64,000 nt of DNA from JAIVGV01 sp035295985 (GTDB taxonomy: Bacteria; Acidobacteriota; Blastocatellia; Pyrinomonadales; Pyrinomonadaceae), in assembly GCA_035295985.1 (NCBI GenBank), contig DATHBT010000004.1, positions 1-64,000 of the forward strand, written 5' to 3'. Below are positions 45,306-55,589 of this stretch, one piece after another. The notes under the pieces were generated by a model, which searched no databases, was not told the DNA's origin, and saw nothing but the letters and a program-made list of their open reading frames with translations. Each line of letters opens with the position of its first letter. Position 1 is the first letter of the stretch. The position numbers and the translations under genes are program-made.

Positions 45306-48287
45306 ATGCGTCGCGCCAGCCACTATCAGATTGATAACCCCCGCCCCGACAAGTCAAAATCATCGTCCGCGCGAACGGGCGCGGCCCGCGCGCCCTCGGC
45401 CCGCAGGGGCCGCGCCCCACTCCTCGCGCTCTTAGCTGTAGTCATCGCGGCCTCGCAGGCCGCCGTTTCCTTTGCCTGGTCGGGCGGCGGGCGCGCAACT
45501 GCGCTCGCCGCCGCGCCCTCTGCCGCCCCCGCCGCCGAGCGTGACTTCGCCGCCGGCTTCTTTTCGGCCGCGCTTGTCCAACTCGCGTCCGAGTCCGTCG
45601 AGACCTACGCCGGCGACTGCACGACGCCTAAGGATGACTTCACCTTGGGCGACACGGTGTGCGTGAAGGCCAGCGTCCCCTTCTCCTTCATGCTGGGGCG
45701 GCGCAACATCAATATAATCGGGCCGGCGAACGTCGTGAGGGCCTCGATAGGCGTGTCGGACCAGTCCCTGTCCCAGACTCTCACATTTACCATCCCGGCG
45801 ACGGCCCAGACCATGATCGGAGATGAGTCGTTCGACAACAACGGCACCTGGCGCGCAGACCTCTCGACGGTGACCGGCTCGCGCCGCGCCTCCGTCTTCT
45901 TCGACGTCTCCGGGTCGACCGCGGCGGCCGACCTGCAGGCCATCCTGGGTATCGACGGCGCTGGCACGGTCCAGTCGGGCGGCCCGCTGGCGGTGTCGGT
46001 TTACGTCTTTAACGTGGGGCCCTCCGCGGCGGAGAACGTCGTGGTCACCCCGCCCAGCCACACGGGCCTCTCGCTCCAGAACTTCGCGCCCGCGAGCGGC
46101 TCCGACTGCGGCGGCCCATGCACTATCGCAAGCCTCGGGCGGCGCAGCTTCGCCAAGTTCGTGGCGACCTACAACGTGACGGCGGCGGAGGGCTCGAAGA
46201 TCGTCGCCAGGGCTTCGGTGACGAGCGACACGCTCGATCCGCGGCCGACCTTCGACTACAGGGTGGACGACGAGAACCCGGCACCGCCCCCCAACACCAA
46301 CGTCCATTCAATCACCCTGGCCGTTACGACCGGCGTCGACCCGACCCCGTCCTGCACGCTCGCCTGCCCGGCGGACATCGTGACGACCGCGAACACGACC
46401 GAGAACGGCCAGCCGGGTGCATTCGTGAAATACTCCGCCGCGTCGGGTTCCGGCGACTGCGGGGCGGTGTCGAGTAACCCGGCCCTCGACGAGCTAACGG
46501 GCACAAAATTCTTCCCGGTCGGCACGCACACCGTCACGTCCACCTCGGAGACGGGGGGCGGTAGTTGCAGCTTCGCCGTCAAAGTCCTCGACACGCCCGC
46601 GCCGACCATCTCCTGCCCGGCGGACCAGTTCGCCACCACGCCCGCGGGCTCCGACGAGGCGAACGTGGCCGTCGGCACGCCGACTTTCACCGCTTCGGGC
46701 GGCGGGACCGTTGTGGGCGAGCGTAGCGACAGCACGGTGGCTGAGCCGAAGGCGCTGACCGACCCGTATCCCGTGGGCATCACGGGCATCCTCTGGACGG
46801 TCACCGACGGCGACGGACGCACGGCAATATGCCGGCAGAGAGTCACCGTCGGAGCCGGTTCATGCGCCGGCGACACCGAGCCCCCGACCGTCACGGCCCC
46901 GCCCGACGTCACGATAGGCACGGGCACCGTCAACACTGGCTGCGCCGTGAATCTCGACGACGAGCTGGGGCAGGCCGAGGCAAGCGACAACTGCTCGGTG
47001 ACCGTCACAGTCTCGGGCGCGCCCGCGGGCAACAACTTCGCCCCCGGCACCTACACGCTGACCTATACGGCCACCGACGGGGCGGGCCTGACCGCCACGG
47101 ACACGCAGGTCGTCAAGGTGGTTGACGACACGGTGCCCATCATCGCGGCGCCCGACGACGCCACTTACGCCTGCCTGAGCGAGGTGCCCGCGGCCAGCCC
47201 GTCGCAGGCGCGCGGCCCCGTGATCGGCTCGGACGGCCAGTTCGTGGTTGACGCCAGCGGCGCCCTCGTCTTCAGCGGCGCGCCGTTCGATAACTGCGGC
47301 GTGCCGACGGTGACGGTGACGGAGAGCAACAACGGCGGCGCGGGCTCGGCCGCCAACCCGCTCGTAATCACGCGCACCTTCAAGGCCGCTGACGCCGCCG
47401 GCAATTCCGCCACGGCCGTGCAGACCATTACGGTCGCCGACGGCTCGCCGCCCGTCATCGAGGCCCCGGCGGACGCGAGCTACCAGTGTCTGGCCGAGGT
47501 GCCGGCGGCCAGTCCGTCGCAGGCGACCGCCTCCGACAACTGCTCCGTGACCGTCGCGGTCGCGGAGAGCAACAACGGCGGGGCGGGCTCGGCCGCCAGC
47601 CCGCTCGTCGTCACGCGCGTCTTCACGGCGACCGACGGCGCGGGCAACCAGACGAGCGACACGCAGACGATCACGGTCATTGACAACACGCCGCCGGCGC
47701 TGAGCGTCCCGGCCGACGTCACGGTCTACCTGCCGCTCAACACGCCGGACGTTTCGATGAACGTCACCTACCCGGCTGCCACGGCGTCAGACAACTGCGC
47801 CGGCGCGGTGACAATCGCCTACAGCAAGCAGTCGGGGACGGTCTTCGGCGTCGGCACCACGGTGGTGACGGTGACTGCCACCGACGCTGTCGGCAACCAG
47901 ACGGTGAAGACCTTCAACGTGAACGTGTTGTACAACTTCACCGGCTTCTTCTCACCCGTCGAGAACGGCCCCGCCTTCAACCTGGTGAAGGCCGGGCAGT
48001 CCGTGCCGCTGAAGTTCAGCCTAAGTGGCAACAAGGGACTGGACATCCGCCCGGCGGGCTCGCCGACGGTAATCCAGATTAGCTGCAACGACGGAGCCCC
48101 GCTGAACGACGTGAGCGAGATTTACACGGTCACGGCCGGCAGCAGCGGGCTCACTTACGACTCGCTCACCGACCAGTACAAGTACGTCTGGAAGACCGAG
48201 AGCGGGTGGGCCGCGGGCACCTGCCGCCAGTTCGTGCTCAGGCTGAACGACGGCACCGCGCATAGTGCCTACTTCAAATTCAAGTAG
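45306..48287 (+). CDS. Large secreted HYR/PxKF-domain protein
   Basis: The 993-residue protein has a long basic N-terminus and then one hydrophobic segment (about residues 38-60), which could be a signal anchor. Next come a CARDB-like adhesion domain (about 210-330) and a run of HYR-type immunoglobulin-like repeats with the recurring ASDNCS, TYTATDGAG and VKVVDDTVP pattern. It ends in a PxKF domain (VPLKFSLSG, then a Cys pair). It is probably a cell-surface adhesin or matrix protein. GGAGGA precedes the start. It may be secreted with the beta-helix protein upstream. Confidence 0.85.
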   Translation: MRRASHYQIDNPRPDKSKSSSARTGAARAPSARRGRAPLLALLAVVIAASQAAVSFAWSGGGRATALAAAPSAAPAAERDFAAGFFSAALVQLASESVETYAGDCTTPKDDFTLGDTVCVKASVPFSFMLGRRNINIIGPANVVRASIGVSDQSLSQTLTFTIPATAQTMIGDESFDNNGTWRADLSTVTGSRRASVFFDVSGSTAAADLQAILGIDGAGTVQSGGPLAVSVYVFNVGPSAAENVVVTPPSHTGLSLQNFAPASGSDCGGPCTIASLGRRSFAKFVATYNVTAAEGSKIVARASVTSDTLDPRPTFDYRVDDENPAPPPNTNVHSITLAVTTGVDPTPSCTLACPADIVTTANTTENGQPGAFVKYSAASGSGDCGAVSSNPALDELTGTKFFPVGTHTVTSTSETGGGSCSFAVKVLDTPAPTISCPADQFATTPAGSDEANVAVGTPTFTASGGGTVVGERSDSTVAEPKALTDPYPVGITGILWTVTDGDGRTAICRQRVTVGAGSCAGDTEPPTVTAPPDVTIGTGTVNTGCAVNLDDELGQAEASDNCSVTVTVSGAPAGNNFAPGTYTLTYTATDGAGLTATDTQVVKVVDDTVPIIAAPDDATYACLSEVPAASPSQARGPVIGSDGQFVVDASGALVFSGAPFDNCGVPTVTVTESNNGGAGSAANPLVITRTFKAADAAGNSATAVQTITVADGSPPVIEAPADASYQCLAEVPAASPSQATASDNCSVTVAVAESNNGGAGSAASPLVVTRVFTATDGAGNQTSDTQTITVIDNTPPALSVPADVTVYLPLNTPDVSMNVTYPAATASDNCAGAVTIAYSKQSGTVFGVGTTVVTVTATDAVGNQTVKTFNVNVLYNFTGFFSPVENGPAFNLVKAGQSVPLKFSLSGNKGLDIRPAGSPTVIQISCNDGAPLNDVSEIYTVTAGSSGLTYDSLTDQYKYVWKTESGWAAGTCRQFVLRLNDGTAHSAYFKFK

Positions 48288-48590
48288 GCCGAGGCCGCCG
48301 GCCCGGACGCAAGACCCGGGCCGGCACGCTTAAACTGAAACTTTCAACCACAGGAAGCCCCGCCGCCCCCTCGAAATTAAGGAGGCGGCGGGGCTTCCGT
48401 GCTCCTGCCCGCAGGCTTTATTCACCCGCGATTCCGTCCGGGGTGGCGTCACTTGACGAACATGTCCGCCCTATTTAGACTGGCTAACTCCTCTCAGACA
48501 CCAATCAACACAGTGCCGCTTTATGTCTGATGAGGGTAAGGTCGTGTGGGCCACTGCTACGCCAGGAGGCTGCCGATCCGGAAGATTTTA
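48288..48590. other. Intergenic, between the HYR gene and the glycan operon
   Basis: The 300 bases contain a 15-bp hairpin terminator at 48353-48398 and otherwise no gene. The promoter of the exporter operon should lie in the second half. Confidence 0.4.
48353..48398 (+). terminator. Hairpin terminator after the HYR gene
   Basis: Arms 48353-48367 and 48384-48398 are perfect 15-bp reverse complements around an A/T-containing loop. No T-run is present. Confidence 0.6.
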
Positions 48591-49529
48591 ATGGTCATGA
48601 CCAGCAGCAACGACACGGGCGCGGTGTCCCCCGTACCTCCCGCGACCGGCATCCCCAGGCGGGTAGAACCGGCCGGGGCGGCGGCGACGCTGGGCCAACA
48701 CCGCCTGCCTGACGAGCCCCTGGTCACGATCCAGCACGGCAGCTCTTGGGGGGGGCTCGACCTCCGCGAGCTTTGGGAGTACCGCGAGCTGCTCTACTTC
48801 CTCGTCTGGCGAGACGTGAAGGTGCGCTACAAGCAGGCGGCGCTCGGCCTCGCCTGGGTTGTTATGCAGCCGCTGCTGATGACGCTCGTCTTCACGGTCT
48901 TCCTGGGGTATCTCGCCCGCGTGCCCTCGGACGGCATGCCCTACCTGCTCTTCGTCTACGTCGGCCTACTGCCGTGGGGCTTCTTCTCGTCCGCCGTCCT
49001 GAACAGCAGCGGGAGCTTGGTGGGCAACGCCCACCTCATCACCAAGGTCTATTTCCCGCGCGGCGTCATCCCGGCGGCGGCCGTGGGCGCCAGGCTCGTC
49101 GACCTGGCCGTGGCGTCGGTCATCCTGGCCGGGCTGATGGCCTACTACCGGGTCGTGCCTACGGCCGCCATCCTGGCGGTGCCGCCGCTGGTCGCCCTGA
49201 CGACGCTGCTGGCGCTGGCGTGCGGCATGCTCACCTCGTCACTGAACGTCAAGTACAGGGACGTAGGCGTGGCGATGCCCGTCCTGATGCAGCTCGGGAT
49301 GTACCTCTCGCCGGTGCTCTACCCGCTGAGTCTCGTGCCGGAGGACTGGCGCTGGGTCTACGCGCTCAACCCGATGGTCGGGATAGTCAGTGGCTTCCGC
49401 GCGGCGGTCCTCGGCCACGAATTCGACTGGTACGCCCTCGGTGTCTCGGCCGCCCTCACGCTGGCGCTGCTCGTCTGCGCGTCATACCTCTTCCGGCGGG
49501 TCGAGCGGGAGTTCGCCGACATCATCTAA
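48591..49529 (+). CDS. ABC transporter permease, polysaccharide export (Wzm-like)
   Basis: The 312-residue protein is an ABC-2 permease with six predicted membrane helices. The front reads LWEYRELLYFLVWRDVKVRY, then the QAALGLAWVVMQPLLMTLVF segment typical of Wzm/TagG exporters. A 60-residue hydrophilic N-terminal extension precedes it; ATG 48591 is used, with 48597 as alternative. Together with the next gene it moves undecaprenyl-linked glycan across the inner membrane. Confidence 0.9.
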   Translation: MVMTSSNDTGAVSPVPPATGIPRRVEPAGAAATLGQHRLPDEPLVTIQHGSSWGGLDLRELWEYRELLYFLVWRDVKVRYKQAALGLAWVVMQPLLMTLVFTVFLGYLARVPSDGMPYLLFVYVGLLPWGFFSSAVLNSSGSLVGNAHLITKVYFPRGVIPAAAVGARLVDLAVASVILAGLMAYYRVVPTAAILAVPPLVALTTLLALACGMLTSSLNVKYRDVGVAMPVLMQLGMYLSPVLYPLSLVPEDWRWVYALNPMVGIVSGFRAAVLGHEFDWYALGVSAALTLALLVCASYLFRRVEREFADII

Positions 49530-49538
49530 CAAGCTCCC

Positions 49539-50861
49539 ATGAAGCCGATTGTCAGGGCCGAGGGCCTCGCAAAGAAGTACGTCATCGAGCCGGGGCGCGA
49601 GCCTTACCGGATGCTGCGCGAAACGCTGGCGAAGGCCATCAGGTCGCCGTTCAGGCGGCGCGGCGGGGCGCTGTCGGGCGCCGGGGAGGTCTGGGCGCTG
49701 GAGGACGTGGGCTTCGAGGTCAGGCCGGGTGAAGTGGTCGGCCTCATCGGGCGCAACGGCGCGGGCAAGTCGACGCTCCTCAAGGTGCTCTCGCGCATCA
49801 CGGAGCCGACGCGCGGGCGCGTCGAACTCTACGGCCGCGTCGGCTCGCTGCTCGAAGTGGGCACCGGCTTCCACCCCGAGCTGACGGGGCGCGAGAACGT
49901 CTCCCTCAACGGCGCCATCCTCGGGATGCGCAAGGCCGAGATTGAGGCGAAGTTTGACGAGATCGTCGCCTTCGCGGAGGTCGAGAAGTTCATCGACACG
50001 CCCGTCAAGCGCTACTCGTCGGGGATGTACCTGCGCCTGGCCTTCGCCGTCGCCGCGCACCTCGAACCCGAGATACTGCTGGTGGACGAGGTGCTGGCCG
50101 TCGGCGACGCGCGCTTCCAGCGCAAGTGCCTCAACAAGATGGAGGACGTGGGGCAGCAGGGGCGTACCGTGCTCTTCGTCTCGCACAACATGCCGGCCGT
50201 CACGCGCCTCTGCCCGCGCACCATCCTGCTCGACGGCGGGCGCGTCCTCGCCGACGGCCCCTCCTCCGAGGTCGTGAGCGCGTACCTCAACTCGGGGCTG
50301 GGGACGACGGCCGCGCGCGAGTGGCCGGAACCGGAGCAGGCGCCGGGGAATGGGGTCGCGCGGCTGCGGGCCGTCCGCGTGCGCGACGACGAGGGGCGCG
50401 TCACCGACGCCGTTGACATACGCCGCCCCGTCGGCATCGAGATGGAGTTCGAGGTTCTCGAAGAGGGGCACGTCCTCGTGCCCAACTACCACATCGTCAA
50501 CGAGGAGGGCGTCCTCGTCTTCATCGCGGTCGAGCAGGGGACGCGCTGGCAGCGCGAGCCGCGCCCCCGCGGGGTGCACGTGAGCACGGCGTGGGTGCCG
50601 GGGAACCTGCTCGCCGAGTGCACGCTGATTGTGGGCGCCGCCGTCAGCACGCTCGACCCCGTGAGGGTGCACTTCTTCGAGCGCGACGTGGTGGCCTTCC
50701 AGGTCGTTGACAGCACCGAGGGCGACTCGGCGCGCGGCGCCTACGGCGGGTCGATGCCCGGCGTCATCAGGCCACTGCTCAACTGGACGGCGCGCCACGC
50801 GGCGGGCCCCGCCGCGGGGGGGGAGAGTCACATGACAGCCTTACGGGGGGGGACCACATGA
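49539..50861 (+). CDS. ABC transporter ATPase with C-terminal Wzt domain
   Basis: The 440-residue protein has Walker A LIGRNGAGKSTLLKVL, the signature VKRYSSGMYLRLAFAVAAHL, and Walker B PEILLVDEVLAVGD. Beyond residue 260 it carries a Wzt-type C-terminal beta-sandwich (PVGIEMEFEVLEEGHVLVPN), which in E. coli O8/O9a recognises the modified glycan end. It starts 9 bases after the permease. The stop overlaps the next gene's start, a methyltransferase. Confidence 0.92.
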   Translation: MKPIVRAEGLAKKYVIEPGREPYRMLRETLAKAIRSPFRRRGGALSGAGEVWALEDVGFEVRPGEVVGLIGRNGAGKSTLLKVLSRITEPTRGRVELYGRVGSLLEVGTGFHPELTGRENVSLNGAILGMRKAEIEAKFDEIVAFAEVEKFIDTPVKRYSSGMYLRLAFAVAAHLEPEILLVDEVLAVGDARFQRKCLNKMEDVGQQGRTVLFVSHNMPAVTRLCPRTILLDGGRVLADGPSSEVVSAYLNSGLGTTAAREWPEPEQAPGNGVARLRAVRVRDDEGRVTDAVDIRRPVGIEMEFEVLEEGHVLVPNYHIVNEEGVLVFIAVEQGTRWQREPRPRGVHVSTAWVPGNLLAECTLIVGAAVSTLDPVRVHFFERDVVAFQVVDSTEGDSARGAYGGSMPGVIRPLLNWTARHAAGPAAGGESHMTALRGGTT

Positions 50862-51958
50862 CAGACATAGCGGCGCCGACCGCCGACGCCACGAAGCCCG
50901 GGATGGAATCCGCGCTGCGCGCGATGGGCGCGTGCCTGGCGCGCGGCAACCCCGTCTACCTCCCGTCGAAGTTCTGGGACATCCAGAACGAGATAAACTT
51001 CAAACAGCTTGAGGACGAGGGCGTCGAGAACATCAAGCAGACGGTCGCGCTCAACTACTTCACCTTCGTCGGCCGCCAGCACTCGCAGTCCAAGTACCTC
51101 TTCGAGCACACGAGCCGCCTGTCGTGGCCCTCCATCCTTTACCGGCTCTGGCAGCACAGGCTGACGGTCAGCATCGCCTACAGGACGACGGCGCGCGACA
51201 CCTCCTCGCGCATGACGCCCGAACAGCAGGTCGAGCTGACGGTGTTCACGAAGATGCTGTGGCAGCTGGCGCGGCAGGTGGACACGCTGAAGCTTCTGGA
51301 GCGCATCGAGGAGCCGGAGGTCGGCAACCCCTTCAAAATTTTCCGCGGCGGGCGGCTCATCTCGCAGGACCTGGCGAACTCCGTCATCGAGTTCTACTCC
51401 ATCAGGGAGCACTTCAGCCCCGCGCCCGGCGAGCCGGTGCGCGTGGGCGAGTTGGGCGCCGGCTACGGCCGCAACGCCTACGTCTTTCTGAAGGCCCTGC
51501 CGAACTGCAAGTACGTCGTCGTGGACATCCCGCCCGCGCTCTACGTCTCGCAGCACTACCTGTCGTCGGTCTTCCCCGGCAAGCGGGTCTTCAAGTTCAG
51601 GTGCTTCGAGAGCTTCGCCGAGGTGGAGGACGAGTTCATGGCCTCCGACATCGCCTTCCTCCTCCCGCACCAGGCCGAGATGCTGCCGGCGAAGTCCTTA
51701 GACCTCTTCGTCAACATCTCGTCGCTGCACGAGATGAGGCCGGAACAGATCGGCGCCTACTTCGCGCTGATAGACCGCCTGACCCGGGGCTACTTCTACT
51801 CGAAGCAGTGGTTCGTGAGCGAGAACCCCCACGACGGCATCCGCATCCGGCACGACGATTACCCCGTCCCGGCGCACTGGCGGCAGCTCTACCTGCGGCC
51901 GGCGCGCGTGCAGACCGAGTTCTTCGAGGCGATGTACGAGGTGGGCGCGAGCGCCTGA
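50858..51958 (+). CDS. Putative sugar O-methyltransferase
   Basis: The 366-residue protein matches the putative sugar O-methyltransferase family, with GEPVRVGELGAGYGRNAYVF as the SAM motif, followed by KYVVVDIPPALYVSQHYL. Its start shares ATGA with the Wzt-like ATPase gene. Close coupling suggests it makes the terminal methyl mark read by the exporter, but which sugar carries it is unknown. Confidence 0.82.
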   Translation: MTDIAAPTADATKPGMESALRAMGACLARGNPVYLPSKFWDIQNEINFKQLEDEGVENIKQTVALNYFTFVGRQHSQSKYLFEHTSRLSWPSILYRLWQHRLTVSIAYRTTARDTSSRMTPEQQVELTVFTKMLWQLARQVDTLKLLERIEEPEVGNPFKIFRGGRLISQDLANSVIEFYSIREHFSPAPGEPVRVGELGAGYGRNAYVFLKALPNCKYVVVDIPPALYVSQHYLSSVFPGKRVFKFRCFESFAEVEDEFMASDIAFLLPHQAEMLPAKSLDLFVNISSLHEMRPEQIGAYFALIDRLTRGYFYSKQWFVSENPHDGIRIRHDDYPVPAHWRQLYLRPARVQTEFFEAMYEVGASA

Positions 51959-51971
51959 AGGGGTGGATGAG

Positions 51972-52742
51972 ATGAAGGTCGTGATCCTCGCGGGGGGGCT
52001 GGGCACGCGGCTCGCGGAAGAGACCGAGATCAAGCCGAAGCCGATGGTCGAGATCGGGGGGCGCCCGATCCTCTGGCACATCATGCGCCACTACTCGCAC
52101 TTCGGCTTCGAGGAATTCTTCATCGCGCTCGGCTACCGCGGCGAGGTCATCAAGCGCTACTTCGTGGACTACTGCGCGCTGAGCGGGAGCATGACGGTCG
52201 ATCTGCGGCGCGGCAGCGTCGAGTCGCAGGAGAGCGAGTGCGAGGACTGGTACGTGCACCTGAAGAACACGGGGCAGGAGACGAACACGGGCGGCCGCGT
52301 CAAGCGGCTTGAGCCCTGGCTGAAGGACGGCACCTTCCTCCTCACCTACGGCGACGGCGTGTGCGACATCGACCTCGGGGAGTTGCTCGACTTTCACCGC
52401 ACGCAGGGACGCCTCGCCACCGTGACGGCCGTCCGGCCCCCGGCGCGCTTCGGCGGCTTGGTCTTCGACGGCGACCTGGTGGCCGAGTTCACCGAGAAGC
52501 CGCAGGTCGGCGAGGGCTGGATCAACGGCGGGTTCATGGTCTTCGAGCCCGCAGTGTTCGACTACATCAAGGGCGACGACACCAACCTCGAAGCCGACGT
52601 GCTGGAGCGCTTGGCCGAAGACCGGCAACTGGCGGCTTACCGCCACGAGGGCTTCTGGCAATGCATGGACACCCTGCGCGACAAGCGCTACCTCGACGCG
52701 CTGTGGCGCGACCACCAGGCGCCGTGGAAGGTGTGGGGGTGA
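51972..52742 (+). CDS. rfbF: Glucose-1-phosphate cytidylyltransferase
   Basis: The 256-residue enzyme makes CDP-glucose from CTP and glucose-1-phosphate. It has VVILAGGLGTRLAEETEIKP, KPMVEIGGRPILWHIM, FIALGYRGEVIKRYF and LTYGDGVCDIDL, all RfbF-like. ATG 51972 is used. It starts the CDP-sugar branch and is followed by CDP-glucose 4,6-dehydratase. Confidence 0.95.
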   Translation: MKVVILAGGLGTRLAEETEIKPKPMVEIGGRPILWHIMRHYSHFGFEEFFIALGYRGEVIKRYFVDYCALSGSMTVDLRRGSVESQESECEDWYVHLKNTGQETNTGGRVKRLEPWLKDGTFLLTYGDGVCDIDLGELLDFHRTQGRLATVTAVRPPARFGGLVFDGDLVAEFTEKPQVGEGWINGGFMVFEPAVFDYIKGDDTNLEADVLERLAEDRQLAAYRHEGFWQCMDTLRDKRYLDALWRDHQAPWKVWG

Positions 52743-52779
52743 CGCGCGGCGCCGAGGCTTTCTCTAGGCGGAATTAATA

Positions 52780-53760
52780 ATGGGAAACTTCTGGCTTGAC
52801 CGCCCTACGTTCGTGACCGGCGCGACGGGCCTCGTCGGCGGGTGGCTCGTGCGCCGCCTCGTCTCGATGGGCGCGGACGTGGTCTGCCTCGTACGCGACT
52901 GGGTGCCGCAGAGCGAGCTGGTGCGGTCGTCGCTGGCCGACCGGATTAAGCTGGTGCGCGGCGACGTGCGCGACCAGGCCCTGCTCGAACGCGCGCTCGG
53001 CGAGTACGAGATAGACACAGTCATCCATCTCGCCGCGCAGACCATCGTCACCATCGCCAACCGCAACCCCGTCTCGACCTGGGAGACGAACGTGCAGGGG
53101 TCTTGGGCCATCCTCGAAGCCTGCCGCCGCACGCCCACCGTCAGGCAGGTCGTGATGGCCTCCTCGGACAAGGCCTACGGCGACCACGAGTCCCTGCCCT
53201 ACGACGAGGAGACGCCGCTGCGGGGGCGCCACCCCTACGACGCGAGCAAGTCGTGCTCGGACATCATCTCGCAGGCCTACGCCGCCAGTTACGGGCTGCC
53301 CGTCGCCATCACGCGCTGCGGCAACTTCTACGGCGGCGGCGACCTCAACTGGAACCGCATCGTGCCGGGGACGATCCGCTCCGTGCTGCGCGGGCAGCGG
53401 CCCGTGATCCGCTCGGACGGGAAATCCGTCCGCGACTACTTCTACGTCGAGGACGGCGCCGCCGTCTACACGCTGCTGGCCGAGAGGCTGGCGGAGGACC
53501 CCGGGCTCGGGGGCCGCGCGTTCAACTTCTCGAACGAGTTGCAGATCACCGTCCTCGAGATGGCCGAGAAGGTCCTCTCGCTGATGGGGTCCGACCTCCG
53601 GCCCGACGTGCGCAACGAGGCGACCAACGAGATCCGCCACCAGTACCTGAGCGCCGCCCGCGCCCGCGAGGAGTTGGACTGGCGGCCGCTGTTCACCCTG
53701 GACGAGGGCCTGCGGAGGACCATCGACTGGTACAAATCCTTCATGGGAATGCCCTCATGA
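52780..53760 (+). CDS. rfbG: CDP-glucose 4,6-dehydratase
   Basis: The 326-residue dehydratase has [43 protein letters not shown], the [10 protein letters not shown] active site and the diagnostic [18 protein letters not shown]. It produces CDP-4-keto-6-deoxyglucose. Its stop overlaps the next start (ATGA). Confidence 0.94.
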   Translation: MGNFWLDRPTFVTGATGLVGGWLVRRLVSMGADVVCLVRDWVPQSELVRSSLADRIKLVRGDVRDQALLERALGEYEIDTVIHLAAQTIVTIANRNPVSTWETNVQGSWAILEACRRTPTVRQVVMASSDKAYGDHESLPYDEETPLRGRHPYDASKSCSDIISQAYAASYGLPVAITRCGNFYGGGDLNWNRIVPGTIRSVLRGQRPVIRSDGKSVRDYFYVEDGAAVYTLLAERLAEDPGLGGRAFNFSNELQITVLEMAEKVLSLMGSDLRPDVRNEATNEIRHQYLSAARAREELDWRPLFTLDEGLRRTIDWYKSFMGMPS

Positions 53761-55016
53761 GTGAAGTCGGAAATGCCGCGCCCGCCTGCCGCTCGTGCGG
53801 CGCGGGGGGCCTCGAGGTGGTCCTGTCACTCGGCCGGACGCCGCTCGCTAACTCGCTTCTGACGGCGGAACAGCTCGCGGAGCCCGAAGAGGCCTACCCG
53901 CTCGACCTGGCGTTCTGCGGGCGCTGCTCGCTGGTGCAGATCACTGAGACGGTGCCGCCGGAAAAGCTGTTCCGCGAGTACTTCTACCTCTCCTCGTTCT
54001 CCGACACCATGCTCCGCCACGCCGAGCAGACCGTCGCGCAGCTCGTCGCCTCCCGCGGCCTCGGCCCCGAAAGCCTCGTCGTCGAGGTCGCCAGCAACGA
54101 CGGCTACCTGCTGCAGTATTACCGGCGCAGGGGCATCCCCGTGCTGGGCGTCGAGCCCGCCGCCAACATCGCGCGCGTCGCCCGCGAGGAACGCGGCATC
54201 CCCACCCTCTGCGAGTTCTTCGGCGAGGAACTGGCCGGGCGGCTGAGCCGGGAGGGCGTGCGCGCCGACGTCATTCACGCGAACAACGTGCTGGCGCACG
54301 TCGCCGACCTCAACGGGGTGGTGCGCGGCCTCGCGGCGCTGCTCAAGCCCGAGGGCGTGGCCGTCATCGAGGTGCCTTACGTGAAGGAGATGGTCGACCA
54401 CTGCGAGTTCGACACCATCTACCACGAGCACCTCTGCTACTTCTCGCTGACGGCTCTCGACTCGCTGTTCCGGCGGCACGGGCTGGCCGTCCGGGACGTG
54501 GAGCGGCTGCCCATCCACGGCGGGACGCTGCGCGTCTTCGCCGGCCGTGAAGGGGTCGCCGGTTCGTCGGACGAAGGCGGCGCGGCGCGCGTGCGCGAGA
54601 TGCTCCGGGAGGAGGAAGGGTGGGGCGTCGGCTCCGCGGACTTCTACCGCCGGTTCGGGGCCGAGGTGCAGCGCCTGCGGCGGGAGCTGCTCGAACTCCT
54701 CGCCGGGCTGAAGTCGCAGGGCAAGCGCATCGCCGTCTACGGGGCCTCGGCCAAGGGCAGCACGCTCCTGAACTACTTCGGCATCGGGGCCGAGACGCTC
54801 GACTTCGTCGTCGACCGCAGCACGGTCAAGCAGGGCTACTACACGCCGGGCACGCACCTGCCCATCTCGGAGCCGGGGCGGCTGCTGGCGGAAATGCCCG
54901 ATTACGTCCTGCTGCTGACCTGGAACTTCGCCGACGAGATTCTGGAGCAGCAGGCCGAGTACCGCCGCCGCGGCGGGCGCTTCATCGTCCCCATCCCCGA
55001 ACTGAAAGTCGTCTGA
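53757..55016 (+). CDS. Sugar C-methyltransferase, TylC3/NovU-like
   Basis: The 419-residue protein has an N-terminal zinc knuckle (CRSCGAGG, then CGRCS), the SAM motif [15 protein letters not shown], the active-site region [10 protein letters not shown], and a C-terminal Rossmann-like domain ([16 protein letters not shown]). This is the layout of enzymes that methylate carbon next to a keto group of a 4-keto-6-deoxysugar. An open frame runs further upstream inside rfbG but is not the start. Context suggests a CDP-linked substrate. Confidence 0.9.
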   Translation: MSEVGNAAPACRSCGAGGLEVVLSLGRTPLANSLLTAEQLAEPEEAYPLDLAFCGRCSLVQITETVPPEKLFREYFYLSSFSDTMLRHAEQTVAQLVASRGLGPESLVVEVASNDGYLLQYYRRRGIPVLGVEPAANIARVAREERGIPTLCEFFGEELAGRLSREGVRADVIHANNVLAHVADLNGVVRGLAALLKPEGVAVIEVPYVKEMVDHCEFDTIYHEHLCYFSLTALDSLFRRHGLAVRDVERLPIHGGTLRVFAGREGVAGSSDEGGAARVREMLREEEGWGVGSADFYRRFGAEVQRLRRELLELLAGLKSQGKRIAVYGASAKGSTLLNYFGIGAETLDFVVDRSTVKQGYYTPGTHLPISEPGRLLAEMPDYVLLLTWNFADEILEQQAEYRRRGGRFIVPIPELKVV

Positions 55017-55061
55017 CGCCTAACGGCGTCGCTCTCAACAACCCATCGGCAAAGGCGCGGC

Positions 55062-55589
55062 GTGATCTTCAGCGAGACAAAACTCAAGGGGGCTTTCCTC
55101 ATCGAGCCGGAGCGGCTCGAGGACGAGCGCGGCTTCTTCGCGCGGAGCTGGTCAGGCGAGGAGTTCGGCGCGCGGGGCTTGAGCGCGCGGCTGGCCGAGT
55201 GCAACATCTCGTTCAACCGGAGGAAGGGCACGCTGCGCGGCATGCACTTCCAGGCGCCCCCGCGCGCGCAGACCAAGCTGGTGCGATGCACGATGGGCGC
55301 CGTCTACGACGTTATCGTCGACCTGCGTCCCGGCTCGCTGACTTTCAAGCAGTGGCTGGGGGCGGTCCTGAGCGCCGACAATCGGCTCATGCTCTACGTC
55401 CCGGAAGGTTTCGCGCACGGCTTTCAGACCCTGGAAGACGGCTCGGAAGTTTTCTACCAGATGTCAGATATCTACGTCCCGGAGGCGGCGAGGGGGGTGC
55501 GCTGGGACGATCCCGCCTTCGGCATCGAGTGGCCGCCGGGCGAGCGAATCATTATCGCCAGGGATCAGGGGTATCCTGATTATCAGTGA
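55062..55589 (+). CDS. rfbC: RmlC-like sugar 3,5-epimerase
   Basis: The 175-residue cupin is RmlC-like: DERGFFARSWSGEEF, NISFNRRKGTLRGMHFQAPP, VPEGFAHGFQTLED and FYQMSDIYVPEA. The catalytic His in RGMHFQ and the Tyr in FYQMSD are present. The start is GTG. Because it sits after the C-methyltransferase, it may epimerise the CDP-linked methylated intermediate rather than a dTDP sugar. Confidence 0.88.
   Translation: MIFSETKLKGAFLIEPERLEDERGFFARSWSGEEFGARGLSARLAECNISFNRRKGTLRGMHFQAPPRAQTKLVRCTMGAVYDVIVDLRPGSLTFKQWLGAVLSADNRLMLYVPEGFAHGFQTLEDGSEVFYQMSDIYVPEAARGVRWDDPAFGIEWPPGERIIIARDQGYPDYQ

Noticed and set aside
49482..50831. Minus-strand 449-codon frame opposite the Wzt-like ATPase
   Set aside because: Shadow frame; the plus-strand product has all ABC ATPase motifs.
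53103..53756. Upstream extension of the C-methyltransferase frame into rfbG
   Set aside because: The extension is arginine-rich and overlaps a conserved gene; the ATG at 53757 with ATGA coupling gives the normal family start.
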